A stretch of 64,000 bases of DNA from assembly GCF_040187885.1 (NCBI RefSeq), contig NZ_JBDPLH010000008.1:124001-188000 (forward strand), given 5' to 3'. This document shows, piece by piece, positions 26,852 to 35,289 of the stretch. This DNA is from Roseateles_E cavernae (lineage in GTDB: Bacteria; Pseudomonadota; Gammaproteobacteria; Burkholderiales; Burkholderiaceae_C). The notes beneath the pieces are model-generated. The model was not told where the DNA came from. It did no database searches and saw only the letters and a program-made list of their open reading frames with translations. The translations under genes were made by a program, and so were the position numbers. The stretch's first letter is position 1. Each line of letters opens with the position of its first letter.

Positions 26852-27637
26852 ATGCGCTTTGACCTGATCACCCTGTTTCCCGAGCTGTTCGGGCCGCATC
26901 TGAGCAGCGGCGTGACGCGCCGCGCCTTCGAGAGCGGGCAGGTCGATGTCCGGCTCTGGCAGCTGCGCGACTTTGCCGACGACAACTACCGCCGCGTCGA
27001 TGACCGCCCTTATGGTGGCGGTCCGGGCATGGTGATGCTGGTCGAGCCGCTGGAGCGGGCGCTGGCGGCGGCCAAGGCGCAACGGCTTGCCCAGGGTGAG
27101 GCGGCGGCGCCCGCCGTCATCCATTTCAGTCCGACCGGTCGACGTATCGATCAGGCTCTGATGCAGGAACTGGCGCAAGGCCAGGGCGGTGTGCTGCTGT
27201 GCGGCCGCTATGAGGGCATCGACCAGCGCTTCCTGGATCGGCATGTGACGCTGGAGCTGAGCCTGGGTGACTTCGTGTTGTCCGGCGGTGAGTTGCCCGC
27301 GCTGGCCTTGCTGGACGGCATTGCCCGGTTGCAGGACGGGGTGCTCAATGACGCGGCCTCGCACCAGCAGGACAGTTTTTCCGACGGCCTGCTGGACTGC
27401 CCCCACTACAGCCGGCCCGAGGTCCTGCGCGGGCTCGAGGGGCAGGTCGAGGATCTGCCGGTGCCGGCGGTGCTGATGTCGGGTCACCATGCGCAGATCA
27501 AGCGCTGGCGGCGCGAGCGCCAGCTCGAAATCACCCAAATGCGCCGCCCGGAGCTGATCGAGACGGCCCGTCGGGAAGGGCGTTTGAGCCGCAGCGATGA
27601 GGTGTTCCTCAGCGATCTGTTGTCGAAGCCTCGGTGA
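26852..27637 (+). CDS. trmD: tRNA (guanine-37-N1)-methyltransferase
   Basis: A 261-residue SPOUT methyltransferase that makes m1G37 and limits frameshifting. Motifs seen: FDLITLFPELF start, RPYGGGPGMVM, LLCGRYEGIDQR and the trefoil-knot LSLGDFVLSGGELPAL. Length is typical. Confidence 0.97.
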   Translation: MRFDLITLFPELFGPHLSSGVTRRAFESGQVDVRLWQLRDFADDNYRRVDDRPYGGGPGMVMLVEPLERALAAAKAQRLAQGEAAAPAVIHFSPTGRRIDQALMQELAQGQGGVLLCGRYEGIDQRFLDRHVTLELSLGDFVLSGGELPALALLDGIARLQDGVLNDAASHQQDSFSDGLLDCPHYSRPEVLRGLEGQVEDLPVPAVLMSGHHAQIKRWRRERQLEITQMRRPELIETARREGRLSRSDEVFLSDLLSKPR

Positions 27638-27653
27638 AACTTCCGAAAACGGT

Positions 27654-27659
27654 TATACT
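27654..27659 (+). promoter_or_regulatory. Candidate -10 element upstream of rplS
   Basis: TATACT lies 16 bp after the trmD stop in a 166-bp gap before rplS. The matching -35 is poor. It would let rplS be expressed apart from the operon. Confidence 0.35.
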
Positions 27660-27803
27660 CGTAGGCTTTTCGATCCTCTGACGGGCCGATTCGCGAGCCA
27701 AAGCTGATACCGCAAGGTTGACGCCAATGGGCGGCTTGCGCGGCGCAGACACCATGTCGGTGATCTGACGACCTTGGCGCCATCATGATCACAGGAGAAA
27801 TCA

Positions 27804-28157
27804 ATGGACTTGATCCAAACCCTTGAGCAAGAAGAAATTGCTCGTCTGAACAAGACCATCCCCGCGTTCGCCCCCGGCGACACGGTGATCGTCAGCGTGA
27901 ACGTCGTTGAAGGCACGCGCAAGCGCGTGCAGGCTTACGAAGGTGTCGTGATTGCCAAGCGCAACCGCGGCCTGAACAGCAGCTTCATCGTGCGCAAGAT
28001 CTCCAGCGGCGAGGGCGTTGAGCGTACCTTCCAGCTGTACAGCCCGCTGATCGCGTCGATCGAAGTCAAGCGTCGTGGCGATGTGCGCCGCGCCAAGCTG
28101 TACTACCTGCGCCAGCGCTCGGGCAAGTCGGCTCGTATCAAGGAGAAGCTGGCTTAA
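27804..28157 (+). CDS. rplS: 50S ribosomal protein L19
   Basis: A 117-residue large-subunit protein at the 30S-50S interface. Characteristic segments: FAPGDTVIVSVNVVEG, RVQAYEGVVIAKRN and RRGDVRRAKLYYLR. AGGAGAAATCA precedes the ATG. Last gene of the rpsP operon. Confidence 0.98.
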   Translation: MDLIQTLEQEEIARLNKTIPAFAPGDTVIVSVNVVEGTRKRVQAYEGVVIAKRNRGLNSSFIVRKISSGEGVERTFQLYSPLIASIEVKRRGDVRRAKLYYLRQRSGKSARIKEKLA

Positions 28158-28175
28158 TTGCCGGGCTCCTGCAGC

Positions 28176-28197
28176 AAAGCCGCCTCCGGGCGGCTTT
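28176..28197 (+). terminator. Terminator hairpin after rplS
   Basis: AAAGCCGCC and GGCGGCTTT form a 9-bp stem around TCCG. The T-run is only three bases, so strength is moderate. Confidence 0.7.
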
Positions 28198-28222
28198 GTC
28201 GTTTGCGCTCTATGCTTTGACG

Positions 28223-28918
28223 ATGTCCCGCCCGCCCATCCTGAATCCCCAGTTGGTACCCGTGACGGGTGTCGACGCCCATCTGCCGGCGGTCGATGCT
28301 TCGGTGCTGACCCCGCAAGCGCTGCGCCATCGCTTTGCGATGCCGCCGACCTGGCAAGCCGAGCTGCCCGGCGATGGCGGCATTTTTGCGTCGCGCACGC
28401 CGGCCTCGGCGGCGGTGCTGCTGCCGCTGGTGATGCACGAGCAGGGGCTGACGCTGCTGCTGACCCGCCGCACCGCCCATCTGCGCGAGCACGCCGGTCA
28501 GATCAGCTTTCCCGGCGGACGCGTCGAGCCCGAGGATGGCAGCGCGGTGGCCACCGCCTTGCGCGAGACCGAGGAGGAGATCGGCCTGGTGCGCGAGCAC
28601 ATCGAGATCATCGGCGAGCTGCCGATCTACACGACGGTGACGGCCTTCCAGGTCACGCCGGTGGTTGCGCTGGTGCGGCCCGGCTTCGAACTCACGCTCG
28701 ACGAGTTCGAGGTGGCCGAGGCCTTCGAGGTGCCGCTGCAGTTTCTGATGACGCCGGCCCATCATCAGCGCCATCTCTTCAGCTTCGAGGGCGGGCAGCG
28801 CCAGTTCCTGTCCATGCCCTGGCGCGGCCCCGACAGCACAGGCCAGACGCACGACTATTTCATCTGGGGCGCCACAGCGGCGATGCTGCGCAATCTCTAT
28901 CGCCTGCTGATCGCCTGA
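28223..28918 (+). CDS. CoA pyrophosphatase, NUDIX family (NudL-like)
   Basis: A 231-residue NUDIX hydrolase that cleaves CoA to 4'-phosphopantetheine and 3',5'-ADP. It has both the UPF0035 signature (LREHAGQISFPGG) and the NUDIX box (RETEEEIGL ending). The start at 28223 (MSRPPIL) avoids the rplS terminator hairpin. Confidence 0.92.
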   Translation: MSRPPILNPQLVPVTGVDAHLPAVDASVLTPQALRHRFAMPPTWQAELPGDGGIFASRTPASAAVLLPLVMHEQGLTLLLTRRTAHLREHAGQISFPGGRVEPEDGSAVATALRETEEEIGLVREHIEIIGELPIYTTVTAFQVTPVVALVRPGFELTLDEFEVAEAFEVPLQFLMTPAHHQRHLFSFEGGQRQFLSMPWRGPDSTGQTHDYFIWGATAAMLRNLYRLLIA

Positions 28919-28960
28919 TCCGGGCTTGAGTCGCACCATCCGCCGCTATCATCCCGGGCC

Positions 28961-29950
28961 ATGAACTTCTTTGCGGTCTTGTTCGCGCTGATCTGCGAAC
29001 AGCTCAAGCCCTTGCCCCATGGCAACCGGGTCCATCACACCATCATTGCCTGGGTCCGCTGGACCGGTCGCAACTTCGACGCGGGACGCGAACACCACGC
29101 CGGCGTGGTCTGGGCCATCACCGTGCTCGGCCCGGCCGTGCTCACCGCGCTGATCTATATCGCGCTGAGCCGCTTCAGCGTGCTGCTGGCGCTGGCCTTC
29201 AACGTGCTGATGCTCTACCTGACCCTGGGCTTTCGCCAGTTCAGCCACTACTTCACCGACATCCGCGACGCACTGGAGCGCGGCGACGAGCTGGAGGCGC
29301 GCCGGCTGCTGGCCGAGTGGCGCCATCTGGACGCCAGCGAGCTGCCGCGCACCGAGCTGCTGCGCCATGCGATCGAGCACTCGCTGCTGGCCGCACATCG
29401 CCATGTGTTCGGCGTGTTCTTCTGGTTTGTCGTGCTGTCGACGGTGGCGCTGGGCCCGGCCGGTGCGGTGCTCTATCGGATGGCCGAGTTCGCCAGCCGC
29501 TACTGGGCCTTCAAGAGCCGTACCCTGGATGCGCCGACCAATGAGCGCCTGATGCAGCTGTCGCGCCAGCTGTTCGGCTGGGTCGACTATCTGCCGGCGC
29601 GCCTGACGGCCACCGGCTTTGCCATCGTCGGCAATTTCGAGGAAGCGGTGAACGGCTGGCGTCGCGATGCCAAGCTCTGGCTGCATCCCAACGAGGGCAT
29701 CATCCTGGCCTCGGCCGCCGGCGCTCTGGGCGTGCAGCTGGGCGGCTCGGCCGCGCCGGGCATCACGCCCGACCGCAGCAAAACCTTCGAGGCCGGCAGC
29801 GATGCCGAGGCGACCCGCGCCGATGGCTCGACGCCGGGCCAGCTGCCGCAGCTGGGCCATCTGCAAAGCGTGGTCGGCCTGGTGTGGCGCTCGGTCGTGC
29901 TGTGGATGCTGCTGCTGGCCCTGCTGACGCTGGCCAATCTGGTCGGCTGA
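28961..29950 (+). CDS. CobD/CbiB-family membrane protein
   Basis: A 329-residue inner-membrane protein resembling cobalamin adenosylcobinamide-phosphate synthase CbiB. It has hydrophobic segments near 42-75, 145-165 and 300-325, and the family N-terminus MNFFAVLFALICEQL. In Burkholderiales this CobD/CbiB-family gene stands alone, without other cobalamin genes, as here; a role in B12 synthesis is therefore not assured. Confidence 0.8.
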   Translation: MNFFAVLFALICEQLKPLPHGNRVHHTIIAWVRWTGRNFDAGREHHAGVVWAITVLGPAVLTALIYIALSRFSVLLALAFNVLMLYLTLGFRQFSHYFTDIRDALERGDELEARRLLAEWRHLDASELPRTELLRHAIEHSLLAAHRHVFGVFFWFVVLSTVALGPAGAVLYRMAEFASRYWAFKSRTLDAPTNERLMQLSRQLFGWVDYLPARLTATGFAIVGNFEEAVNGWRRDAKLWLHPNEGIILASAAGALGVQLGGSAAPGITPDRSKTFEAGSDAEATRADGSTPGQLPQLGHLQSVVGLVWRSVVLWMLLLALLTLANLVG

Positions 29951-29964
29951 TCGGTCGATCAGAA

Positions 29965-29988
29965 GAGGCGGCAAAAGAAAACCGCCTC
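29965..29988. other. Hairpin between convergent genes
   Basis: GAGGCGG and CCGCCTC pair across a 10-base A-rich loop between the CbiB-family gene and the convergent Tim44-domain gene. There is no T-run after the stem, so terminator function is uncertain. Confidence 0.4.
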
Positions 29989-30058
29989 GTCCCGAGGCCA
30001 TCATCGGCCAGGGTCTCGAGGCGGCGCCCGAATTGCTTAGGGTCGGTGCGGGTCTGTA

Positions 30059-30958
30059 TCAGGCCATCGCTTGAATGCCCGCGATCGCCCATTCGCGGCT
30101 CTCGTCCAGCGGGCGCACCAGATGCCAGACCTCATCGAAGGGCTGGGCAGCGGCCTCGCTCTGCTCGCGGATCAGGCCCGAGAAACGCACACTGACGATC
30201 TGCTCGCCGCGCTCCTCGACCCGCTCCACCACCTGGGCCTGCAGCTCCAGCACATCGGTGCGCTGCGTGCCCTTGCGCTCCAGCAGCTCCTGCTGGATCG
30301 AGGCATACATCTCGGGCGTCGTGAAGCGGCGCAGATCGTTCTGGTCGCCGGCGTCATTGGCCGCCTGCATGCGGATGAAGACGCGCTTGGCGATCTGCTC
30401 GAAGCCGTTGGTGTCGAAATCCGAAGTCGGCACAGCGGCGACCGGTGCCGAACCGCCGGCAGGCATCGCCATCGGCGCCGGCATCACCGGCGCCTGGGCT
30501 TGGCCGAAGGGGGCGCCGGCGCCCGCGAATTGCAGGCCTTGCGATGCAGCCTTCTTGGCGGCCATGCGGCGCATCACGAAGCCGATCACCACCATCACCA
30601 CCAGGCCCAGCAGCACCATGGTCATGATATTGGCCAGGGCCTCGCCGAAGCCGAAATGGCTGGCCAGCGCGGCCAGACCCAGGCCGGCGGCCAGGCCGGC
30701 CACCGGACCCATCCACGAACGCTTGGGTGCGGCGGCAGCGGCGCCGGCGGTCGCACCCGCTGTCGGGGCTGCGGCCTGCTGGGGTGCTGCATTCTGCTGC
30801 TGGGCCGGGGCGTTCTGAGGCGGTGTCGCGGGCTTGGCCGGCTGCGTCGGCACGCTGCGCTTCATGCCGCCACCACCCAGGCGCTTGGCCTGCACGTCGG
30901 CGGCCACCAGGCTGAGGCTCAGTGCAGCAATGACGGTGCACAAGGCAAGTGATTTCAC
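30059..30958 (-). CDS. Tim44-like domain protein, exported
   Basis: A 299-residue protein. A GTG start at 30958 is used because AGGAG lies seven bases upstream; a signal peptide (ending ADVQA) follows. Next come a Pro/Ala/Gln-rich linker, two hydrophobic helices (about 88-110 and 112-128), and a C-terminal Tim44/TIM44-like alpha-beta domain (DFDTNGFEQIAKRVFIRMQ to the end). Bacterial members are envelope proteins of unknown role. Convergent with the CbiB-family gene. Confidence 0.85.
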   Translation of the reverse strand: MKSLALCTVIAALSLSLVAADVQAKRLGGGGMKRSVPTQPAKPATPPQNAPAQQQNAAPQQAAAPTAGATAGAAAAAPKRSWMGPVAGLAAGLGLAALASHFGFGEALANIMTMVLLGLVVMVVIGFVMRRMAAKKAASQGLQFAGAGAPFGQAQAPVMPAPMAMPAGGSAPVAAVPTSDFDTNGFEQIAKRVFIRMQAANDAGDQNDLRRFTTPEMYASIQQELLERKGTQRTDVLELQAQVVERVEERGEQIVSVRFSGLIREQSEAAAQPFDEVWHLVRPLDESREWAIAGIQAMA

Positions 30959-31132
30959 GCAATATCTCCTGTAGAAACGGTTCGTAGCTGGGGGCTTGGC
31001 CGGCGGTTTCAAGCCCGCCCCCGGAAGCAGGGGTCCAGTATGCCTTGCAACGGCCGATAATCATGGCAGGGATGGCCGCTGGGCGCGACAGCAAGATCAA
31101 CGTACACGTGCCCGGTCCAGAAGGACCATGCC

Positions 31133-32821
31133 ATGAATGCGATCAGCATACGCGCCCGGCTCGCCGCCCTGGTGGCCCTGATGCTCTTGTTACTGGCGGC
31201 CTCGGTGGGCAACAGCCTGCTGCGCCTGCATGAGGCCAACCAAAGGCTTGGCGCCACCTACCATGACCGGGTGGTACCGCTCAAGCAACTGAAGCTGGTG
31301 GCCGATGCCTATGCGGTGGGCTATGTGGACGCCGCCCACAAGATGCGCGATGGTGGGCTGACGCCGCCGGCCACCGTCAAGACCATCGAGGACAACCACC
31401 AGATCATCATCAAGAACTGGAAGGCCTACACCGAGACCCGACTGACGGCGGAGGAGGCTGCGCTGGTGCGCAAGGCCGAGGCCAGCATGAAGCTGGCCGA
31501 TGTGGCCGGCCAGCGTCTGCTGGCCCTGGCACGGGCGGGCGACAAGCCCGGCATCGCGGCTTATGCCGCCGAGCAGATGTATCCGGCCATCGACCCGGTG
31601 GCCGAGATCCTGCTGGCGCTGACCGAGCTGCAGCTCAAGGTGGCCGAGTCCGAATACGAGGCCAGCCAGCAGGCCTTCAGCACCATGATCTGGCGCAGCC
31701 TGCTGATCTTTGCGCTGGTGCTGAGCGCCGCTGCCTGGGGCGCCTGGCTGATCGTGCGCTCGATCACCCGGCCCTTGTCGGCCGCAGTGCAGGTGGCCAC
31801 CGCGGTGGCCGGCGGCGATCTGCGCACCCAGATCGAGGTCGAGGGCAAGGACGAGACCGCCCAGCTGATGGCGGCGCTGAAAACCATGAACGGCAGCCTG
31901 CTGGCCATGGTGTGCCAGGTGCGCGACTGCGCCGTATCGATCACCAGCGGCTCGTCGGAAATCGCCCGCGGCAGCATGGACCTGAGCCAGCGCACCGAAG
32001 AGCAGGCCAGCAGCCTGGAGGAGACGGCGGCGTCGATGGAGCAGCTGACCTCGACCGTCAAGCAGAACTCCAGCACCGCCGCCGAAGCCAGCCGGCTGGC
32101 CGACAGCGCCTCGGCCGTGGCCCAGCGCGGCGGCGCGGCGGTGCAGGGCGTGGTGCAGACCATGGAGGGCATCAGCGAGCAGTCGCGCAAGATCGGCGAC
32201 ATCATCGGCGTGATCGACGGCATCGCCTTCCAGACCAATATCCTGGCGCTGAATGCGGCCGTCGAGGCGGCCCGGGCCGGCGAGCAGGGCCGCGGCTTCG
32301 CGGTCGTGGCCGGCGAGGTGCGCACGCTGGCGGGCCGCTCGGCCGACGCGGCCAAGGAGATCAAGCAGCTGATCTCGGCCAGCGCCGCGCGCGTCGAGGC
32401 CGGCTCGGCCCAGGTGCAGGACGCCGGCCGCACGATGACCGATCTGCTGGCCCAGGTGCAGAGCGTCACGACGCTGANCACGCTGGCGGGCCGCTCGGCC
32501 GACGCGGCCAAGGAGATCAAGCAGCTGATCTCGGCCAGCGCCGCGCGCGTCGAGGCCGGCTCGGCCCAGGTGCAGGACGCCGGCCGCACGATGACCGATC
32601 TGCTGGCCCAGGTGCAGAGCGTCACGACGCTGATCTCCGAGATCAGCATGGCCAGCAAGGAGCAGAGCCAGGGCATCGACCAGGTTAGCGATGCGGTGAT
32701 GCAGATGGACCAGGTGACCCAGCAGAACGCCGCCCTGGTCGAGGAATCGGCGGCCGCCGCCGAGAGCCTGCGGCTGCAGGCCGAGAGCCTGGGTCAGGCG
32801 GTCGCGGTATTCAAGACCTGA
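31133..32821 (+). CDS. Methyl-accepting chemotaxis protein (contains apparent assembly duplication)
   Basis: A transmembrane chemoreceptor: TM1 at about 9-28, a four-helix-type periplasmic sensor (29-185), TM2 at about 187-208, HAMP, then the signalling domain with hairpin tip IDGIAFQTNILALNAAVEAARAGEQG. As written it has 562 codons, but 52 of them come from a 156-bp in-frame repeat containing an N at 32478. Removing one copy gives 510 residues, a normal length, and restores the coiled-coil heptad register. Ligand unknown. The C-terminus lacks an NWETF-type CheR-docking pentapeptide. Confidence 0.9.
   Translation: MNAISIRARLAALVALMLLLLAASVGNSLLRLHEANQRLGATYHDRVVPLKQLKLVADAYAVGYVDAAHKMRDGGLTPPATVKTIEDNHQIIIKNWKAYTETRLTAEEAALVRKAEASMKLADVAGQRLLALARAGDKPGIAAYAAEQMYPAIDPVAEILLALTELQLKVAESEYEASQQAFSTMIWRSLLIFALVLSAAAWGAWLIVRSITRPLSAAVQVATAVAGGDLRTQIEVEGKDETAQLMAALKTMNGSLLAMVCQVRDCAVSITSGSSEIARGSMDLSQRTEEQASSLEETAASMEQLTSTVKQNSSTAAEASRLADSASAVAQRGGAAVQGVVQTMEGISEQSRKIGDIIGVIDGIAFQTNILALNAAVEAARAGEQGRGFAVVAGEVRTLAGRSADAAKEIKQLISASAARVEAGSAQVQDAGRTMTDLLAQVQSVTTLXTLAGRSADAAKEIKQLISASAARVEAGSAQVQDAGRTMTDLLAQVQSVTTLISEISMASKEQSQGIDQVSDAVMQMDQVTQQNAALVEESAAAAESLRLQAESLGQAVAVFKT
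32323..32477. repeat. First copy of a 155-bp exact tandem repeat
   Basis: Identical to 32479-32633, base for base. The two copies abut except for one N. Lies in the cytoplasmic signalling domain of the chemoreceptor. Confidence 0.95.
32478..32478. other. Ambiguous base N: probable contig join
   Basis: The only N in the window. It sits exactly between two identical 155-bp copies, as expected when overlapping contig ends were joined without merging. Confidence 0.85.
32479..32633. repeat. Second copy of the 155-bp exact tandem repeat
   Basis: Identical to 32323-32477. It runs directly into the expected continuation of the signalling domain (LISEISMASKEQS). Confidence 0.95.
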
Positions 32822-32832
32822 ACCGGCCCTGT

Positions 32833-33570
32833 TCAGGCATCCCGCACATCGGCCAGCACCGTGTTGCCGAAATCGGCGCGCGCCAGATAGCGCAGCACCT
32901 TGGCGGCGGCGGCCTCGGGGCTGTCGAGCTGGCCCTCGGTCTTGAAGGCGGCAAAGCGCGGCTGGTCGGGGAAGGCGGCCGGGTCGCCGGCGCGCAGCTG
33001 GCCCTGCATCTCGGTGTCGATGATGCCCGGCGCCAGCGACACAACGCGGGCCCCGTGCTCGCGCCCGTCCTCGTCCAGCGCGATCGCACGCGACAGGTTG
33101 TCCATGCCGGCCTTGGCCGCACAGTAGGGCGCGCTGCCGGCCATCGCCCGCCGGCCCAGGCCGGAGGAGATGTTCAGCAGCCGCTTGTCGGCCGTCCAGT
33201 CGCGCGTGGCGCGCAAAAAGGCGCTGGACAGCAGCAGCGTGGCCTCCAGCCCGACGCGCAGCGCGCCCGACAGCTCGGCCAGCGGCACCGCATCGATCGG
33301 CCCGGGCGGCGTGATCACGCCGGCGTTGTTGATCAGGGCGGCGTGGCTGAAGCGGGCCGGGTCTTGCACCGCCAGCCAGGCTTGCAGGCGCTCGGCTGCG
33401 TCCAGCGGCTCGGCCAGGTCCTGCTCCCATTGCTCCAGGCCGGGTCCGGCGGCCAGGCTGGCGCTGCGGCGCCGCGAGATGCCGATGACAAGATGCTCGG
33501 GCGAGAGCAACTGGCGGGCGATGGCCTCGCCCATGCCGCGCGAGGCGCCGGTGATGATGTAGAGCTTCAT
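32833..33570 (-). CDS. SDR-family oxidoreductase (sepiapterin/benzil reductase-like)
   Basis: A 245-residue short-chain dehydrogenase. It has the NAD(P) motif TGASRGMG (8-15), NNAG, a catalytic Ser in ISSGLG, and YCAAKAG with Tyr and Lys. Arg residues after the second strand (GISRRRS) favour NADPH. It resembles the sepiapterin reductase-like branch. Last gene of a reverse operon; overlaps the DUF938 stop by ATGA (33567-33570). Substrate unknown. Confidence 0.88.
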   Translation of the reverse strand: MKLYIITGASRGMGEAIARQLLSPEHLVIGISRRRSASLAAGPGLEQWEQDLAEPLDAAERLQAWLAVQDPARFSHAALINNAGVITPPGPIDAVPLAELSGALRVGLEATLLLSSAFLRATRDWTADKRLLNISSGLGRRAMAGSAPYCAAKAGMDNLSRAIALDEDGREHGARVVSLAPGIIDTEMQGQLRAGDPAAFPDQPRFAAFKTEGQLDSPEAAAAKVLRYLARADFGNTVLADVRDA

Positions 33571-34169
33571 GGCTGAGGGTTACGGTTGAAGATCAAAAGC
33601 AGATTGTTGGCCGGCAGCGAGCGGTACTCCCGCAAGCCCAGCCCGGCTTCGTCGGCCTGCTGCTGCACGGCCTCGAGATTGCGCAGGCCCCAGGCCGGAT
33701 CGCGCGCGCGCAGATCGGCATCGAAGGCGAGATTGCTGGCCGCGGTGGCAAGACCGGGCACCACGAAGGGGCCGTAGATCAGCAGCAGACCGTCCGGGCG
33801 CAGATGGCGGGCGGCGCCCTGCATCAGGGCCGCGCAGCTGGCCCAGGGCGAGATGTGCAGCATATTGGCGCAATAGATCAGGTCCAGCGCCTGGTGGCTG
33901 GGCGGCAGCGGCCAGGCTTGCTGGTTCACATCCAGGCGCAGCGGTGCGCGGCCTTCGGGCCGCCAGGCGGCGATCGATGCCAGTGCCTGCGCGTCGGGGT
34001 CCGAGCCCTGCCAGTCCCAGCCGGGCAGCGCGGCGGCGAAATGGGCCAGATGCTGGCCGCTGCCGCTGGCGATCTCCAGCGCGGTGCCGCTGGGTGGCAG
34101 CAGGGTCAGCAGGGCGTCGAGGATGGGCTGCTTGTTGCGGCCGGCGGCGGGGGAATGCAGGGCGCTCAT
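33567..34169 (-). CDS. DUF938 SAM-dependent methyltransferase-like protein
   Basis: A 200-residue class-I methyltransferase-fold protein. The DUF938 pattern SPAAGRNKQPILDALL is followed by the SAM loop EIASGSGQHLAHFA and GSDPD. The start at 34169 (MSALHS) lies just after the RluA stop; an ATG at 34193 would overlap RluA. Substrate unknown. Confidence 0.85.
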   Translation of the reverse strand: MSALHSPAAGRNKQPILDALLTLLPPSGTALEIASGSGQHLAHFAAALPGWDWQGSDPDAQALASIAAWRPEGRAPLRLDVNQQAWPLPPSHQALDLIYCANMLHISPWASCAALMQGAARHLRPDGLLLIYGPFVVPGLATAASNLAFDADLRARDPAWGLRNLEAVQQQADEAGLGLREYRSLPANNLLLIFNRNPQP

Positions 34170-34174
34170 GGTTT

Positions 34175-34774
34175 TCAGAATTCCGGTGGGCAATCGAGGC
34201 TGAGCGCGCGCGCGGGCAGCGCCAGATGGCAGGCATGAAGAAAGAGCCTGGGAGCGGCCGGGCCGCCGTAGAGCGCGTCGCCGACGATGGCATGGCCCAG
34301 CGCCAGCATGTGCACGCGCAACTGGTGCGAGCGGCCGGTGATGGGCTCGAGCTCGACCCGCGTCTGCTCGCCTTCGTGCGCAAGGCTGCGGTAGCGCGTC
34401 AGTGAGGGCTTGCCGCCGATGGCATCGACCTGCTGGCGTGGCCGGTTCGGCCAGTCGGCGCTCAGCGGCAGGTCGATCTCGGCCCAGGCGCCGCCGGTGT
34501 CGAGCCGGCCCTGCAGCAGCGCGATATAGCGCTTGGCGACGCGACGCTCGGCGAAGTCCAGGCTCAACGCGCGCTGCATCGCGGCACCGCGCGCGAACAG
34601 CAGCAGGCCCGAGGTCGCCATATCGAGCCGGTGCACGGTCAGCGCGTCAGGGAAGCTCCGCTGCAGCCGGTGGACCGCGCAGTCCTGCTTGTCCGCGCCG
34701 CGGCCGGGCACCGACAGCAGGCCGGCGGGCTTGTTGACGACGATCAGGCCCGCGTCGGCATGCAGCACCTGCAT
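34175..34774 (-). CDS. RluA-family pseudouridine synthase
   Basis: A 199-residue enzyme converting uridine to pseudouridine in rRNA and/or tRNA. The catalytic Asp lies in HRLDMATSG, and the C-terminal motifs ITGRSHQLRVHM and GDALYGG are present. There is no N-terminal S4 domain, as in the short RluA subgroup that acts on 23S U746 and tRNA U32. The start overlaps the phosphatase stop as TGATG. Confidence 0.9.
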   Translation of the reverse strand: MQVLHADAGLIVVNKPAGLLSVPGRGADKQDCAVHRLQRSFPDALTVHRLDMATSGLLLFARGAAMQRALSLDFAERRVAKRYIALLQGRLDTGGAWAEIDLPLSADWPNRPRQQVDAIGGKPSLTRYRSLAHEGEQTRVELEPITGRSHQLRVHMLALGHAIVGDALYGGPAAPRLFLHACHLALPARALSLDCPPEF

Positions 34775-35259
34775 CAGAACTGCTCGATCCAGCCCGATTG
34801 CAAGGCCGACTGCGGGTTGGAGCCGGCCGCGCGCACCGCCGCCAGTGCCTGCTCGGCAGTCAGGCCCAACGCCTTCAGCACGCAGGCCGCCACCGTGCCG
34901 GTGCGGCCGATGCCGGCCGCGCAGTGCAGCAGCGCGCGGTCACCAAGCACCAGACTGTGCTGCAGCAGCTCCACGCCCTTGGCGAAAGCGCTCGGGTCGG
35001 CGCCCAGGCCGAAATCGCGCATCGGCAGATGCTGCCAGCGAAACGGCAGCCGGCCCTCGGCAATCGCCTTGTGATAGGCCGGCGAGAGCTGGGCCACCTC
35101 TTCGAGCGGATTGAGGCAGACCACCAGGCTGAGGCTGCGGGCGCGCGCCTCGTCGAGAAAGCTGCCGAAAGACTCCAGGCGGCCGGGCATCGATTGCAGC
35201 CAGAGCTGACCGGCCACGCCGGCGGGGAGGGGGAGGGGTCGGAAAGCCATGGCCGGCAT
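34774..35259 (-). CDS. Dual-specificity/tyrosine protein phosphatase-like protein
   Basis: A 161-residue cysteine phosphatase. The P-loop HCAAGIGRTGT gives the CX5R signature, and the general-acid region PMRDFGLGAD lies upstream. Similar to bacterial CDKN3-like phosphatases. It is 30 bp after the helical-repeat gene and translationally coupled to RluA. Physiological substrate unknown. ATG at 35250 (MAFRPL) is an alternative start. Confidence 0.85.
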   Translation of the reverse strand: MPAMAFRPLPLPAGVAGQLWLQSMPGRLESFGSFLDEARARSLSLVVCLNPLEEVAQLSPAYHKAIAEGRLPFRWQHLPMRDFGLGADPSAFAKGVELLQHSLVLGDRALLHCAAGIGRTGTVAACVLKALGLTAEQALAAVRAAGSNPQSALQSGWIEQF

Positions 35260-35289
35260 TCTCCACCACGGCGCCGCGTCGCGCCGCGA

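Noticed and set aside
27638..27803. Riboswitch or ribosomal-protein leader before rplS
   Set aside because: The 166-bp gap shows some short complementary stretches but no recognisable conserved leader structure; only a -10-like element could be supported.
31190..33430. Long reverse-strand open frame antisense to the chemoreceptor and running into the SDR gene
   Set aside because: It has composition typical of GC-rich antisense frames, passes through the N and the duplicated segment, and shows no domain. The forward chemoreceptor is unmistakable.
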